Position numbers and translations under genes: made by a program
Shown: in pieces, positions 37,399 through 50,200 of the stretch
How positions within the stretch are numbered: position 1 is the stretch's first letter
How the letters are laid out: every line of letters starts with the position of its first letter
Notes under the pieces: generated by a model
Told to the model about the DNA's origin: nothing
What the model saw: only the letters and a program-made list of their open reading frames with translations
Databases searched by the model: none
Assembly (NCBI RefSeq): GCF_016802725.1
Contig: NC_052664.1
Coordinates: 29,839,275-29,903,274, forward strand
Length of the DNA stretch: 64,000 bases
Reading direction: 5' to 3'
DNA from: Solenopsis invicta
Taxonomy: Eukaryota > Arthropoda > Insecta > Hymenoptera > Formicidae

Positions 37399-37760
37399 GT
37401 TCAACTCGCGAGAGTTCGGCGGAAAGGAAGAGCTCGTGTGGCGTCACGAGGAGTATTCTTGAGACTGCCGCTGTGGCGCTGCACGTTGCGCACCGAAAAG
37501 CACCGGTGTGACTAATTTCTACGTGAAGGAGGGGGTGCAAGGACCTTCTGTCGATGCCGATAGTAGCAGGCCGATTGATCTGATTATACCATTGTAAATT
37601 ATCTCAATCACATTGAAATTTTCCTCGCTGGTGTCATGATTTTTCACGTTTTTCTGCTTGTCATCGATTACCGCGCATGACGGAAGTGACGTGGGGCCAT
37701 TTCGACGCCTCCTTTTGCTTCGCGGTCGTACGTGGGAAATATGAACGATGCAGGTCTTTA
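37399..37760 (-). promoter_or_regulatory. eIF4A promoter region, ETS/CRE-like motif
   Basis: GC-rich DNA directly upstream of the eIF4A start codon. CGGAAGTGACGTGG at 37,681-37,694 joins an ETS-type core (CGGAAGT) to a CRE half site (TGACGT), about 290 bp before the ATG, a common arrangement in housekeeping promoters. Functional use is inferred. Confidence 0.4.
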
Positions 37761-38684
37761 CAAATTTTTACAAAATTAAATGATGAAAAATTGCAATTAT
37801 TGTAAGGTCACGTTAGTCATAATTATACATACAGTCGTTGAAAAATATATATTTTATTATCTTACAATTAATGTTCATGTATGTACATACATGTGACTAA
37901 CAATATAAACGTTTATTTGCATCATATTTATAAATTAGATTGTATGTTGTACATAGTTTAAAATAGTTTTATAAATTTTATTTAGCTGCCCTTATATAAT
38001 TTAGGTTTTGAATACACATTTGTATCATAGAACATTCCAAAATGTTCCAGACAAATGTCCCAGAACTGTCAAGAATACATTCAATTTTATAATCACGTTT
38101 AGTTTTTTTGTTCTATTTGAAAATTACTTTTTTAATAAAATTAATTAACCTTTATAAACAAAATTGTAGGTAAAAAAATATTAATATAGAAACAATAGCT
38201 TGAAATTACTTGAAAAATGTAATTTTATTACCAATTTTCTTTTTTAATAGACCTTAATTATTTTTAACTATTCGAAAGCTATAAACATAATTAACTTAAT
38301 TAAAAAAACAAAACCGATTTCGTGAACGGATCAATAAATCTGTGGAGAAAAGAATATTTGATATTTTGGAAGATTATGTACATGCATATTATACTGAACT
38401 TATAGTTCTATCTACATATATATTTATAACTACAATGATCAAAGTAATTATAAATAAAAGCACATTAAGAAAATAAGTAATGAAATTACATTTTTCAAAT
38501 TGGTACATCTTAATTATTCGTTATATCTCATCAAAAGCATAATTTTTTCAATCTGTTACATATTGAATCAATTCATATCTTCATAAATATGAATTTCTAT
38601 TAAAAGAATTTGTACTGTCATTTTTTAAATAATAATTTCATAATGTTACTTATGTCTGCAAGTACTTTTAGGTAGTCGATCTAT
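37761..38684. other. AT-rich intergenic region
   Basis: Between the eIF4A promoter and the stop codon of the next minus-strand gene. The right part probably carries that gene's 3' UTR. I see no repeat or RNA gene here. Confidence 0.5.
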
Positions 38685-41600
38685 TTATATAAAAGCACAA
38701 CCAAGAATTAAAAGCAATGTTGCAATTGGGAAAATCATATACGCACCCATTCGTGGCTGACAGATAGAAATTAACATGTCAACGTCGTCCATTTCGTTAT
38801 GATCTATACCGTCCTTAGTTGGTATTTCAACAATTACTCTATCCGCTGACAGCGGTTTTATATGAAATGAGCATTCAGTTTGATTGATACATGATTTAGT
38901 CACATTTTCATATTGAAAAGTTGGCTTATATATATCGAAAATGGTGTAAATATCATTGGATACAATATCGTTATCGCTATAAAAAATGTAATAATAGTAA
39001 CCATCTTGTTCTACATGGTGATTTGCCTGTATATGTTTACCATTGAGTAGATAGGAAATATTAGTACACTGAGTCGAAGGTTTAAATTCATGAGCTAATA
39101 GTATGTCTCCATTGTAGCAATTTAGTAAACTATTTTCAAAACTAGAAATGGATGACATTTCGCTAGAATCGGATGTGTAATTTTTATCGGCATTTCCACC
39201 ATGCCTGATACCTTGATCTAATAAAGATGGTGACATTATGAATTCTCTACTTCTTTTAAATCTCTTGGTATAAATCTCTATCTCGTCTATGCTATAAATT
39301 TCTTTTTCATTTGTTTTCTGTTTCTTTCTCTCTTTGATTCTATCAGAATGCAATGTTTGTTTTAATTTTTCTAAATGCATTTTTTTATCATAATTGTAAA
39401 CGCTTTTCTTTCTTTGTTTCATTCTTTCATTTTTATTCTTCTTCATCTTGCGGCGTTTAATATTTCTTCCTTTTCTAGTATTATTTACATTTTCTTGAAG
39501 ACCATCTATATATTTAGAAATATAAGATGTTGCAGTGTGATACAACGTTTCTAAACTTTTCATTGATTTTTCATCCGTAGTCTGAAAAATTGATGAAGTG
39601 TTATTAACTGGATTTTTCTCAACATTTTTTTCCAAAGAATTTTCAGAGTTTACCTGCATGACTAATTCATCCATCTTGTCGATATTGTGCACAGTTGTAA
39701 TAGGTTCGATCGTAGTTGTTTCCTCAGAATCAATTTCTTGTGCATTTGATTGATATGTTATTTTAACTTGTCTATTTGCATCTGGTGCAAAAATATCTTG
39801 CATTTGTTTATTAATATTATGTTCTAGTAGGTCACAAGTGCGTAGGTTCTTATCTCCTTTTACCACAAATATAGAAGCTCCCTCAAATCTGAAAATATTT
39901 TTTTATTTATATATGTCTTATTTATATATATTTATATATGCCTATCTATAAATAGAATCAGGAGAATAACATCGATACATTGTATCTCTATAATCACAAG
40001 AAAAATATTTCTTTTTTTTTACCTCGAACATACAGAAAGTGCTACAGTCGCATTTTTCAATAAATAAAATCCCCAATATTCAAATGTATCATCTGGTAAA
40101 TTCATGCTCTTTTTAAGCCTTATATGTTTTCGTTTTGATGTTATTTCTGGTCGATGAGACATTTGGAAAGCATTAAAAGTGCCATTCATCTTTAAAGTAT
40201 GTTCCTATTATTAAAAAAAAAATATAGATTTTTTAATTAATATACAATCCATTCATAAACCATGATACTGAAAACAGTATATTAGATTAGATCATATTTT
40301 TTTTAACATTACAGTGAACATTATAATGATCCATATGCATTCTTTTTTTATATAATAAATATATAATTTTTATTTAAAATTTTAGATCAAATTCTTTATA
40401 TTAGATAATAATTAGTGTAATTATAATATATTATACATAATTCTAGAAATAATATGAAATATTAAATATTCATTCTCTTCTTACCGAACAAAATATTGTT
40501 GAAATCCCATCGTTGATTTCTATAATATCAGAGTCTGTGACAGCATATGCTACATCAGCATAAAATTTATGTCGTAGATATAGAGGAGCTATTATAAGTA
40601 CAAATGGCAGAATAGCTATTAATACACACAAAATTATCAGTCTCCTTACAATATCCATTTTTGTTACGCCTATTGAAGAAAATTGATAATGTTACTATTA
40701 ATGTTAATAGGAATGATAATAAGTTAAAATTATTCATATGTATGTTACATTATGTCTTTTTGGAGAAAATAACCTATTTTTTTTAATTTATATATTTTCA
40801 GATAATTCTTAAAATATCTTCAAGTTTATATGTATATATAAACAATACTAACATTGAAGTTATATATTAAATAAAAAAAGAAAAACAATCATATCTAATA
40901 ATAATGAATTATATGTAGGTATATATATAAAATTTAAAAATAACCGAAAAACATTCAGAAAGTTTTGTTTTTGTTTCTTATTAAGATTATGATATTTAAT
41001 AACATTAGTATTAAAAAATTTATACATAGTTGAATATACATTTTTTTATATATGATATAAATTATGAAATAAAATTTATAACAAAATTTATATGTATATC
41101 CAAAACACAAAAAATTGATGTGTTTAGCATCAGAACAATTATTACGTTATATTGAGTAAAATAGTAAATAAAATGGTTTATAAAGAAAATCATTTTCTCT
41201 CACGCTCCGAATTATTAGATTATAAATGAATAAATACATTTGTTTACTTTAGAGGTTATGTCTTTTAATTTATTTAATAAAATCAGTTTTGTTCATATAT
41301 AAATACAAACATCAACATGTGTAATATTTATAATCTTAGCATATACGTCGCGCTCAGACTGTACGTGCTTACAAATTAAAAATGATAAAAATATATGTCT
41401 CTTTTATTGTTCGTGTCTTTTTCCAGAAAAAACAATTATCCGTATCCACTGCTTCATTATTTATATAGCTTCGAGATTCCAGCTTTGCGATACTTATTTC
41501 AAGCAAATATTAATTAGATTTATTTAACAAAACAGGTTAGGCGCTAATGAAAACTGAGCAGATAGGAAACTGAACTCTATTGACAGTCTGATAAGGAAAA

Positions 41601-42509
41601 TATAACGTGATTAAGATTCAACCAATGTCGTAGCTGATACACTTATTATATTTTGAAACATGTGTACATTCTTTAAATGTCATAGATAACTATAATACAT
41701 TTTGAAACCAATGAAATAGACGCTTTTAAAGACATATTTCTTTTAGCCAACTCGGAGTCACTGTTTTTCAACGACAAGCAAGTTGAGGAAAGACAATTAT
41801 TTATTCAAATTACTATTAAATATTTCTGTAATTACATTACATATAAATTAACTTTATTAATCCTTATCTGGGCAAGTAGAATCTGCTAAATCCAGAAGCA
41901 GTTTCTCTTGTGCATTTAAAGAAATTTAATTTTTATTTCTAATAACAAAAATTTAACAAATTAAACAAAATAAATCTCATAAATGTTAAACTGACAAATT
42001 TTATTTAAGCTGCTTCTGGAGCTAGTGAGTCCTGTTTGTGCCCGTGTGACTCTTATGTACATTAAGGCCATTCTATAATAGTGTAAATGTATACATATCT
42101 ATAACTATAGTTATAATTGGTTGTAAAATATTGCAAGATTTAGTTATATGTCCATTTCTCATAAACGTAAATTAACTTTAATCTCGATTTTTTTCATTTT
42201 TAAAACAGAGAAAAGATAAATAGAAAATTACACTGAAATTAAAGTTAATTAATAAAGTTAATTAATATTGATAGAAGTAAACTTACAACAGACTAACGCC
42301 ATTTGCAATTACCATTTATGCTATTATAGAACAGTTCTAAGAGTTAAAATAAAAAATTGAGATAAAATTTACCTCTTTTTCTCCTACCCTTTTTTTCTAA
42401 ATTTCTTGTTAAAGATGCAATATCGCCATTGATATCTATACTTTTTACATGAATTTGATTTTCACACACATCTTCATTAATACAGTGATTTAATTTTACA
42501 ACTTCTCTT
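38685..42509 (-). CDS. Insect membrane protein with APD1-4-like domains (5' partial)
   Basis: Exons supported: 42373-42509, 40485-40669, 40023-40204 and 38685-39888, all GT-AG and in frame; the initiator exon upstream is unresolved. An internal Met at 40,658 would give 519 residues, but the reading frame continues upstream (GRRKRGVTK), and the phase-1 junction fits the 42-kb exon. Counted from that Met: a transmembrane helix at residues 8-27, then an extracytoplasmic region with EYWGFYLLKNATVALSVCSR and FVVKGDKNLRTC. A lysine/arginine-rich insertion follows, then a second conserved block (YYYYIFYSDNDIVSNDIYTI, VIVEIPTKDGID) and a C-terminal hydrophobic helix ending the protein. The conserved blocks resemble the domains first named DUF4792/DUF4793 and later APD1-4 N/M. 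Plant APD proteins carry a RING finger; none is present here. Function unknown. Confidence 0.82.
42071..42331. mobile_element. Degenerate inverted-repeat element (261 bp)
   Basis: TTCTATAATAGTGTAAATG (42,071-42,089) pairs with the reverse complement of 42,313-42,331 at 17 of 19 positions. Weaker inverted AT-rich similarity (TTAACTTTAAT words) lies inside. It is in an intron of the APD-like gene. A decayed MITE is the likely explanation; no target duplication was found. Confidence 0.5.
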
Positions 42510-43431
42510 CTAATATAAGAAATTAATAAATTGCCGCTATTTTTATGAACATGTGCCTAATACGTTGTTTTTTTCGAGAACCTTCTTCCTATTCCGAATC
42601 CTATCTTGGCCCTTGGATTTCCAATTTGCCGAGAACCTTCTTAGTTCTAAGTTTCACTAATACTCTTCCCCTTCCTACATTTCCCTCTCCCTCAGACTTC
42701 TCTGCTCAAAGACTTTTCCAATTCAACAGTTTTCAAATTATCTGAACCAATAGTGTTTGAATCATCTGCTAACTAACCTTCCGGAAATTCGTGACCGTTA
42801 TAAACGATAAATTTGAGACATTAATCTCAATTCTAGAATATTCCTATGAAAAAAATGAAAAAATGTTCAGAAATAGTCAGGTTAAATATCATGATTATAA
42901 AAATAAAACTATATAAAATAAAAATGTTAAAACAATCATATTTTTTTAAATTTATTAGATCTAAATTATAATATTTAAAACTTTTAGTACGTACGGTTGA
43001 GACATTCGTATCCTGCACATGTTTCGTTCTTTTTAATATTAGGCGTACTGTAATTAGTTAGAACATTTATATAAAAATATAAACATTTATATAATTTTTT
43101 TTTAATACAAATACTTACAAATACTTTTTAAAGATGTTAAAAAAGATTTAAAATATATTTAAGAATTATTTAATAATTTTTATATACTTGTGATGAAAAT
43201 TAATCCAAACAAACGACACAATCAAGTGTAATAAAAAATCGGAGAATTATCGCATATACCAAGTATTGATTTAAAGATATTTGTGTATAAAACATTACAA
43301 TAAAAATAAAATATAAACAAAACAATTAAAATATTACTATTTTATGTACATACAATATACATAATAAATTCTTCTGGCTTACTTGTTTGCTTATAAAAAT
43401 ATTGCTATAATTATAGCACATATCCTTGTAC
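42510..43431. other. Region with possible upstream exons of the APD-like gene
   Basis: The first coding exon of the neighbouring minus-strand gene should lie here or further upstream. GC-richer, exon-like pieces occur at about 42,540-42,770 on the minus strand (short open stretches such as DDSNTIGSDNLKTVELEKSL) and near 43,015 (ATG TGC AGG ATA CGA), but frames and splice sites do not join convincingly. The rest is AT-rich and may contain the ASCC1 3' UTR. Confidence 0.35.
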
Positions 43432-45307
43432 TTAAAAAGTAATACTACCTATTGATTTATAATAACTATCTTTGGTAGCAGTATGAAGTTCAGATATATC
43501 AATCTGATTAAATATTGTTTCTCCAAACAATGTTTTACTATATGCCTAAAACGTAAATTCAAATTATTATTTATTTCTATTATTAATTTTATATTGAATT
43601 ATAAATAAATCTAGAGTTTAGAAAAATAAATTGTATTACTTTTATTATTTCACTTGCATCATATTTGTCTCTAAATTTTGCTGGGTAATCATTTTTGAAT
43701 GATGTATTCATCAGAGTAGCATGTAATTTTACATTTTCGTATTCTTTCGTCATTAAACCTAAAAGTAAAAATTATATAATATAAATAAAATATTAAAATA
43801 ATTTATATTAAAAACATGTATTTTAGAAAATTATATATTAAAAGAAATTAATATACCTACCTTGTTATTTACATAAAATGTACATTTTTGAATGATATTT
43901 AATATTATGTAATATAAATGTTATTTACCTATATCGACAAAGTATTCAGCAATTGTATTAACAAGTTCTTGCAATTTTTCATTACGTGCAATTTGTGCAA
44001 ATAAAACTTTAACTTCAGTAGGATCATCATTCATACACTCAACTCCTTCTAAGTGTATATTTAATGGCCCAGTTTCTTTAACAAATGGACTGTAACAGAT
44101 TATATAATTATTCAAAAATCCTTCAAAACATTACAAATTCATCATAATTTATGTAAATAATTATAAAATTAAATTATATGATAAATTAATATTATCTTAC
44201 TCTATAATGTTTTCTTTACAATTCGTGAGAGCGTCGATAGCATTCTTTTTATCATCATCATCAAATAACTTAAGCATTCCAATGGTAAGGTGTAATTTCG
44301 ATGGTGTTTGAAAAAGTGATTCATCAATATTATATGTAGGTTTGTCATACTTCTCCAATACATCATTTTTAAAAGAAATATATTTATCAATTATCTCCTT
44401 TTTATTCAATGGAATTGACAAAAAATGTGTAAAACCCATCTTTTTTTTTGAAGCTTCTACTAGCAAATCAATTCTATGTCTTGCAGATATTACATCCTTA
44501 CGTTCTCGTCCAGTAATAACTATAAATAAATGGATAATATTTAAAAATTAATTACATTAATATTTGTAAATAATTGTGATATAACTGTAATATACACAAT
44601 TCAAATCGAAAGAAAGCCAATAAATACTCATAACAGGATATTACTATTCTGGTTCAATTAAAGAACTGTGTTTCAAGACCAAAAATAACAATACATAGTT
44701 TGAAAAACTAGAAAATGTATTTAAAATTATATAAAAAAATATTATTGAGCACTAAGATCCTGCTATAACTGTTTGTTGGCCTTCTCTTGATTTTAATTGT
44801 ATCAAATTAATTTTGTTCTTAAATAAGACAATATAATATCAAATCAATTCTACCAATATTTCCATCCTTTCCTTTCTTTGGTATATCAATAGTGGTTCTT
44901 GTCTCATTTTCCAATTTTCTGCGTGTAACACCTTTTGTGCCAATGATATGTGAATAAAAGATTCTAAAACATTATAACAAAATTATAAAATATAAATTAT
45001 TACTACACAAGTTTCCTTCAAACTATGTTATTATATTACACAATCCTTACATTATTGAATTCTAATATTTATAATCGTGATAAAATAATATTTAAAAAGA
45101 TTCTCACTTGGGTACATGAAAGGTATGTTTAAAAGATGTATCATGAGCTACTATTTCTAAATCAGTTTCAGATTCTTCATTTGAACAGACTGATTCTTTA
45201 TCCTCCATATATGGGGCTGACATTTGAATGTTTTTCCAAGCAGTACTTTCGTAAAATCTATAACATCGTCCTTGAACCCAAATTAATTCTGGTTCTAACA
45301 CATCCAT
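43432..45307 (-). CDS. ASCC1: Activating signal cointegrator 1 complex subunit 1
   Basis: Subunit of the ASC-1 complex (nuclear; transcription coactivation and ALKBH3/ASCC3-linked alkylation repair). Six exons: 45108-45307, 44854-44963, 44201-44519, 43929-44089, 43640-43758 and 43432-43545, giving 340 residues. The start MDVLEPELIWVQGR aligns with the known family start, and upstream in-frame codons are explained by a 5' UTR exon after an acceptor at about 45,346. A KH domain spans about residues 65-125, with the GxxG-type loop in SHIIGTKGVTRRKLE followed by DGNIVITGRERKDVISARHR. A LigT/2H-phosphoesterase (AKAP7-like) domain follows with both H-x-T motifs, KLHLTIGML and KLHATLMNT, plus the family block GVECMNDDP. 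It is slightly shorter than vertebrate ASCC1 because of a short acidic linker before the KH domain. Confidence 0.95.
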
Positions 45308-47266
45308 TACATAAAGTGCAATATGTTTATATTTTAGATAAACACTCCTAAAATTTATGTTCAATTATTGATATGTTTAGTTTTTACAGATAAAGATATT
45401 TACATAAATTCTTGTGTATTTAACTTTTACAACTTATAAATAAAAGTAATTATTTAATATTAATTTTAAAAGTAAATAAAAATATCTAGAATATCACTTC
45501 CAATTTTGACAATTTTTTTGTTGGATTCTTTCATTTCATGTAAAAACACATCAAATGAAATTAATTTTAACAAAATTGGAGTCGGTTTTGGTGTTCTGAA
45601 TAATTATTTAAATAAAATACAAAAATATAATTGTATAAAGCGCTTTTCGATATGTCACGTAGAAATTGTATCATATAATATATAAAACATAATGTTCAAC
45701 AATTTAAATATTAATATTATATAGATCTAAAACTAAAACGTAATTCAAATAATTGATAAAATTAAAGATGAAAATGTGTTCACAAGTTATTATGCACGTA
45801 TTTATACTGTATTTTATTTATTACAAAAACTATGTAGCATTTAAAAATTTTTGTAACATAGCTTAACAAACTAATTTTAACTGACTTAGCAAATGTATTG
45901 TACATTTATTACTGTATTAAATAAAAAATGTAATTGAACTACATTTTAATCTTGTGATTAATTGTAAACTTGAAATGTGTTTTTAGGTTAAAGGTTGCTG
46001 CGATACGCTGATAATACGCAACATGTCACACCAAATATTAATCGTCGCATACTGTTACTTATGACAACATTTTAAAACAATACCCACCTTCTCAATACTT
46101 TTAACATTAAATTGCTTTTAACACAAGTATCAGACGTTACTTTTTGTAAGTTACACGCACACAAATTGTTCCTCTTTTGACGTATTTTGATCGACCAATC
46201 CATGGATACACTCAGATACACTACACTTTTACGAGAGGTGTTTAGCAAAGAAGACCTATCGGAATGGATTTATATATCGCACAAGAAGATCGGCCAATCA
46301 CGTTAACTTAAAATATGTTATATTAAAAAAAATTCCAGAGCAATTTGAAAAAATCAAGATAACTGTTTCCAAGAATCCGACAGGAAATACCTTTTTCCTT
46401 CGTCATCATTTCAGATTATTTTTTAAAAATAATTTAAAAAATCATTGTATATAGAACGAGTTGATTGATATCATTTATAGTAAATTGTGTACACAAACAT
46501 TTCCTAATTAATTTAGAAGAAACGTTGCATGATACAAGATATGAGATATAAATAAAATAAAAAATCGATTGCTAATCCCACAAAAAATAATTATTATAAA
46601 TAAATGTAGAATTCATTTTATTTAATGATTTACATTGCTTTCATTTCGAAAATCACGCATCACATTTTATGTGTAAAGACAAAACGTCAGTAATACAAAA
46701 CTAAATTTATAAATGCAAGATTTATGTTTCTATCTTTTGTCCAGTTATTATAAGCATCAGACAGTCATGAATCAACAAGCACAATAGTAACCCAGGGAAG
46801 CAGTTGTAATTTCATTTACAGTATTATTTACAGAAGTTATTGCATAATGTATACAAATAAATATTTCTTGAGTATTAACTTTAAGACACTGATACCGAAA
46901 GGTAGGTTTAAATCTTATACAACTATCAGAGTATATATTTTTTACACTGTGTGTGTGCATGTGTATTGGCATATAAGTTACAATATTTATAAAAGATACA
47001 ACATGCCTAATTGGTATGTCTAATGAACATGTGTCAAATTTATACATAACACATGGAAAAATTAAAAATTTGCTAAAATTTTATTAACTGCTAAATTATG
47101 AAAACACGTTTATCACGCATATACAAACTTGTCTCTATTTTACAATAATACAATTACAAATATGTATCTACATACGAGCTTAAATATATATTTATCTAAA
47201 TATATTTCGCAATAGCCGAAGTGCACGCGTAATAAATAACAATTTTTCATTTTTTATAAATTACAG
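45308..47266. other. ASCC1 upstream region and Set2 3' region
   Basis: A splice acceptor at about 45,346 and a donor-like GTGGGTA at about 46,088 on the minus strand suggest a non-coding first exon of ASCC1, with the promoter near 46,000-46,300. From about 46,330 to 47,266 the AT-rich DNA is probably the Set2 3' UTR. A 90-bp hairpin-like inverted repeat (CCAATTTTG at about 45,499 and CAAAATTGG at 45,575) sits in the ASCC1 5' intron. Confidence 0.45.
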
Positions 47267-50200
47267 CTAATCTTCGTCTGTACCTTTCTGATACACTGCC
47301 CCAAACTTGCTCATGTACTTACGTACAAAATCTCTTGCTTTATGTTTAACATTATCATTACATTGTAATTCGTCAACGCTTTTACAATGTTTTAATTCCT
47401 TTGCAAGTACAAAATGTGTTAACTGTAACAGAATATACAAAATCATAAAGAGCACTGTTGTATACGCTGAATCTATCTACTTAAATTAAACATACCTTTC
47501 TAGCTAGATGCTTAAAGTCTTCGGTATTGGTTATTCTACCTTGCTTACAGTCAATTTTCCTATATGGATTTAAGAAGTGAACCATCACATTAGCCATGTT
47601 TATTCTAAATGTATCCTTAATTTTCCTTTCGGACATAGGAGACATTTCGGCTGATGTTGGTTGTTGCACCTTGCTTAATCCATGTCGCGAATGAGACTTT
47701 GATTTATTACTTCGTCTATGTTTTCTCATCTTGTCAACATGATCTTTCAGCTTTGTTCTTTCCTTCTGTCGTCGTAATTTATCCTTTATTTCTTTATACG
47801 TTTTATGATCAATACGATCTTCTTCTCTACGTGGCTGTAATATGAATAACGAATCGATTAAAACCGCGCGAAGTATAAAAGCTCAAGTCATATTAGTATC
47901 AACAAATTTAACATAATGATATAGAAAATGGAGTAGCTTCTTTTTTTAACGATTAAACATTTTGTATATATTTTCAAGAACTTATTTTAATATTGATATA
48001 AGATAGATATAAAAAATAAATTATACTTACACTAATAATTCTTTCTTGAACTAATCCATCTCTTCTCTTCTTGGATTCAGGGAACGGCAGTGAACTTCCA
48101 ATTAGATTATGACCACCTAATTTTTTAGATACATTTGGCCTAGATATGCTCAAAGGACTGTCTGTTAGAACGCTACTTGCCTCCACGTCGTCGCTTCTTT
48201 GATCATCGTTGTGATCATCATCAATATCTTCGTCATCCTCGTTCGATGAACTGGATTCTTCACTAGATTCCGAGGTAGACGAAGAGTCTGGCTGTACTCC
48301 GATATGATCGGGCGGTGGAGGTAACCATTGCGATATTCTTTCCTTCACATGGTAATAGTATGTTCTACCTCTGCTATCCGTCGCACTCTTCCATTTTGGT
48401 GGCAAATCTATTGCCGGAATTTCAGGTTGTGGTCGACTCGTGACATTTTCCGCGGGCGTTAGATTAGAAAATTGCTGATCTGCGGGATTTTCGATGTTAT
48501 AAAGAGACGTTTGAATTGATGTAGAAGGGATGCCACCATGAACAGACACTAAACTATTTGGAAGAGGTAGTTGCCCTTCATTATATGGTTGTGGATGTGA
48601 TATCAAAGAGTAGGAAGATGTTTGATTGAACACAGGCGTTTGACTTAATGAGTAAGCTACTGGTGGTACACCAGGTGGAATACCAGTCGTAATTCCAGAC
48701 GACATATCGGTTGTCACTCCTGATGATAGTACGTGAGAATTCTGACCAATTATACTAGTAGATTGAGTGTTTCCCACGTATACAGGAGTGCATTGTTGCG
48801 TCGCTTCTCCTCCATCTATAAAAATAATATTTTATTGCCCATATTAGATATTTAAATTTTATATAGAAATTTGATTATAAAATTAACATCTTCAAACATA
48901 AAATATATTAATATGACCTTGAGTAGAATAATGCTGCCATTGGCCTAAAGTTGGATTATAAAAAACAGGGTAACCAGTCTGAGGATCAACCATGGCAGTA
49001 GTATGGGGATCTATACCCAATGCCAAACATCTGTTCTCATGTTCTTGCCATGATTCTTGTTGTTGACGACGTTGTCTCTCCTCCTCTTCTTTCGCAACTT
49101 TCAGTGCGAATAATTGCCTACGCTCATACTTTGTCATTCGTGGTATAGGAACTAGACTTCGTTCTTCTATTCTTTTATCTTTCGTTCTACTATGATCAGT
49201 TTCTGGAGATTCTCGCCCTCGTCTCCTATCGCCACGTTTATCTATTTCATTTCGACTATATCTATCAGATCTATGCCTAAAACGTTTGTGAAATTAATAA
49301 ATTACAATGTTAAACTTAACGTGTTTATTTGCAATTGTACATTATGAAGCATCATAAAGAGTTGTATAATTATAGTGATACATTAAGCACACAAATACAT
49401 ACCTATCATAAGAAGTGCCTCTTTTTTCTTCTTTCTCCAATTCTTCTCTATATCCCCGATCTACAACAAAAATCAAAGTAATGTTACATAAATGTTAATA
49501 ACTTTTGACCTTCGATGTCATTAATATATTCTCGAAAATAACCTGCTTCTCTTTCATGCTCCTTCATCTGCTCAATTCTTTCTTTTTTCGGTATTCTAAA
49601 AACTTCTTTCAGATTGGACCATTCAGCAAGAAGACTTGAAGCTAAATCAGGGATAAGGTTTTGGTCTGTATTTTCGGATTTAACTTCACTGACTGCCAAA
49701 CAACTTTCGATATTATTATTACTTTTATCTGGAATGTCATTCAGATGTTCATCAGAACTTTTTTTCTCGTTGCTGTCAGAATTACTATTCAATTCTTCAC
49801 AGCTCATCTTTGATTTAATTTGATCATCTTCTGGGGAATCAGTATTTGGAGAAAGATATAATCTCTTCGCCCATCTTTCAACTACACTATAAATTTTGCT
49901 ATCCATTAACATCGTCTTGTTTGGTATTGGCAGTGTATTTAGAGTTTTCAGCACTTCCAAACGAAATTGTTGAGCTTCTTCCGATTCGTTTGTGGCGATG
50001 TCCATGACGTAACTCCAAATCAAACGTAAACCATGATAATCCAAGAATAATCTTCGACATGGTTGTTCGCCACTTTGAATAACACGTAACAAACGTGTTC
50101 TGTGTTCTAATTCTCTGCTACGAACCATCAATCTACTTAATGTTAATGTGTGCGCACGGTTTTTCAATCCACTTGAACACAACTTATCTATTTCTTCCTC

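Noticed and set aside
36662..37462. Several 96-192-codon ORFs around the eIF4A first exon
   Set aside because: CpG-rich promoter/intron sequence with open frames on both strands. The only supported coding piece here is the 23-bp eIF4A first exon.
41871..42040. Possible inverted repeat around CCAGAAGCAG
   Set aside because: Only about 10-12 bp pair cleanly, with no extended arms or target duplication.
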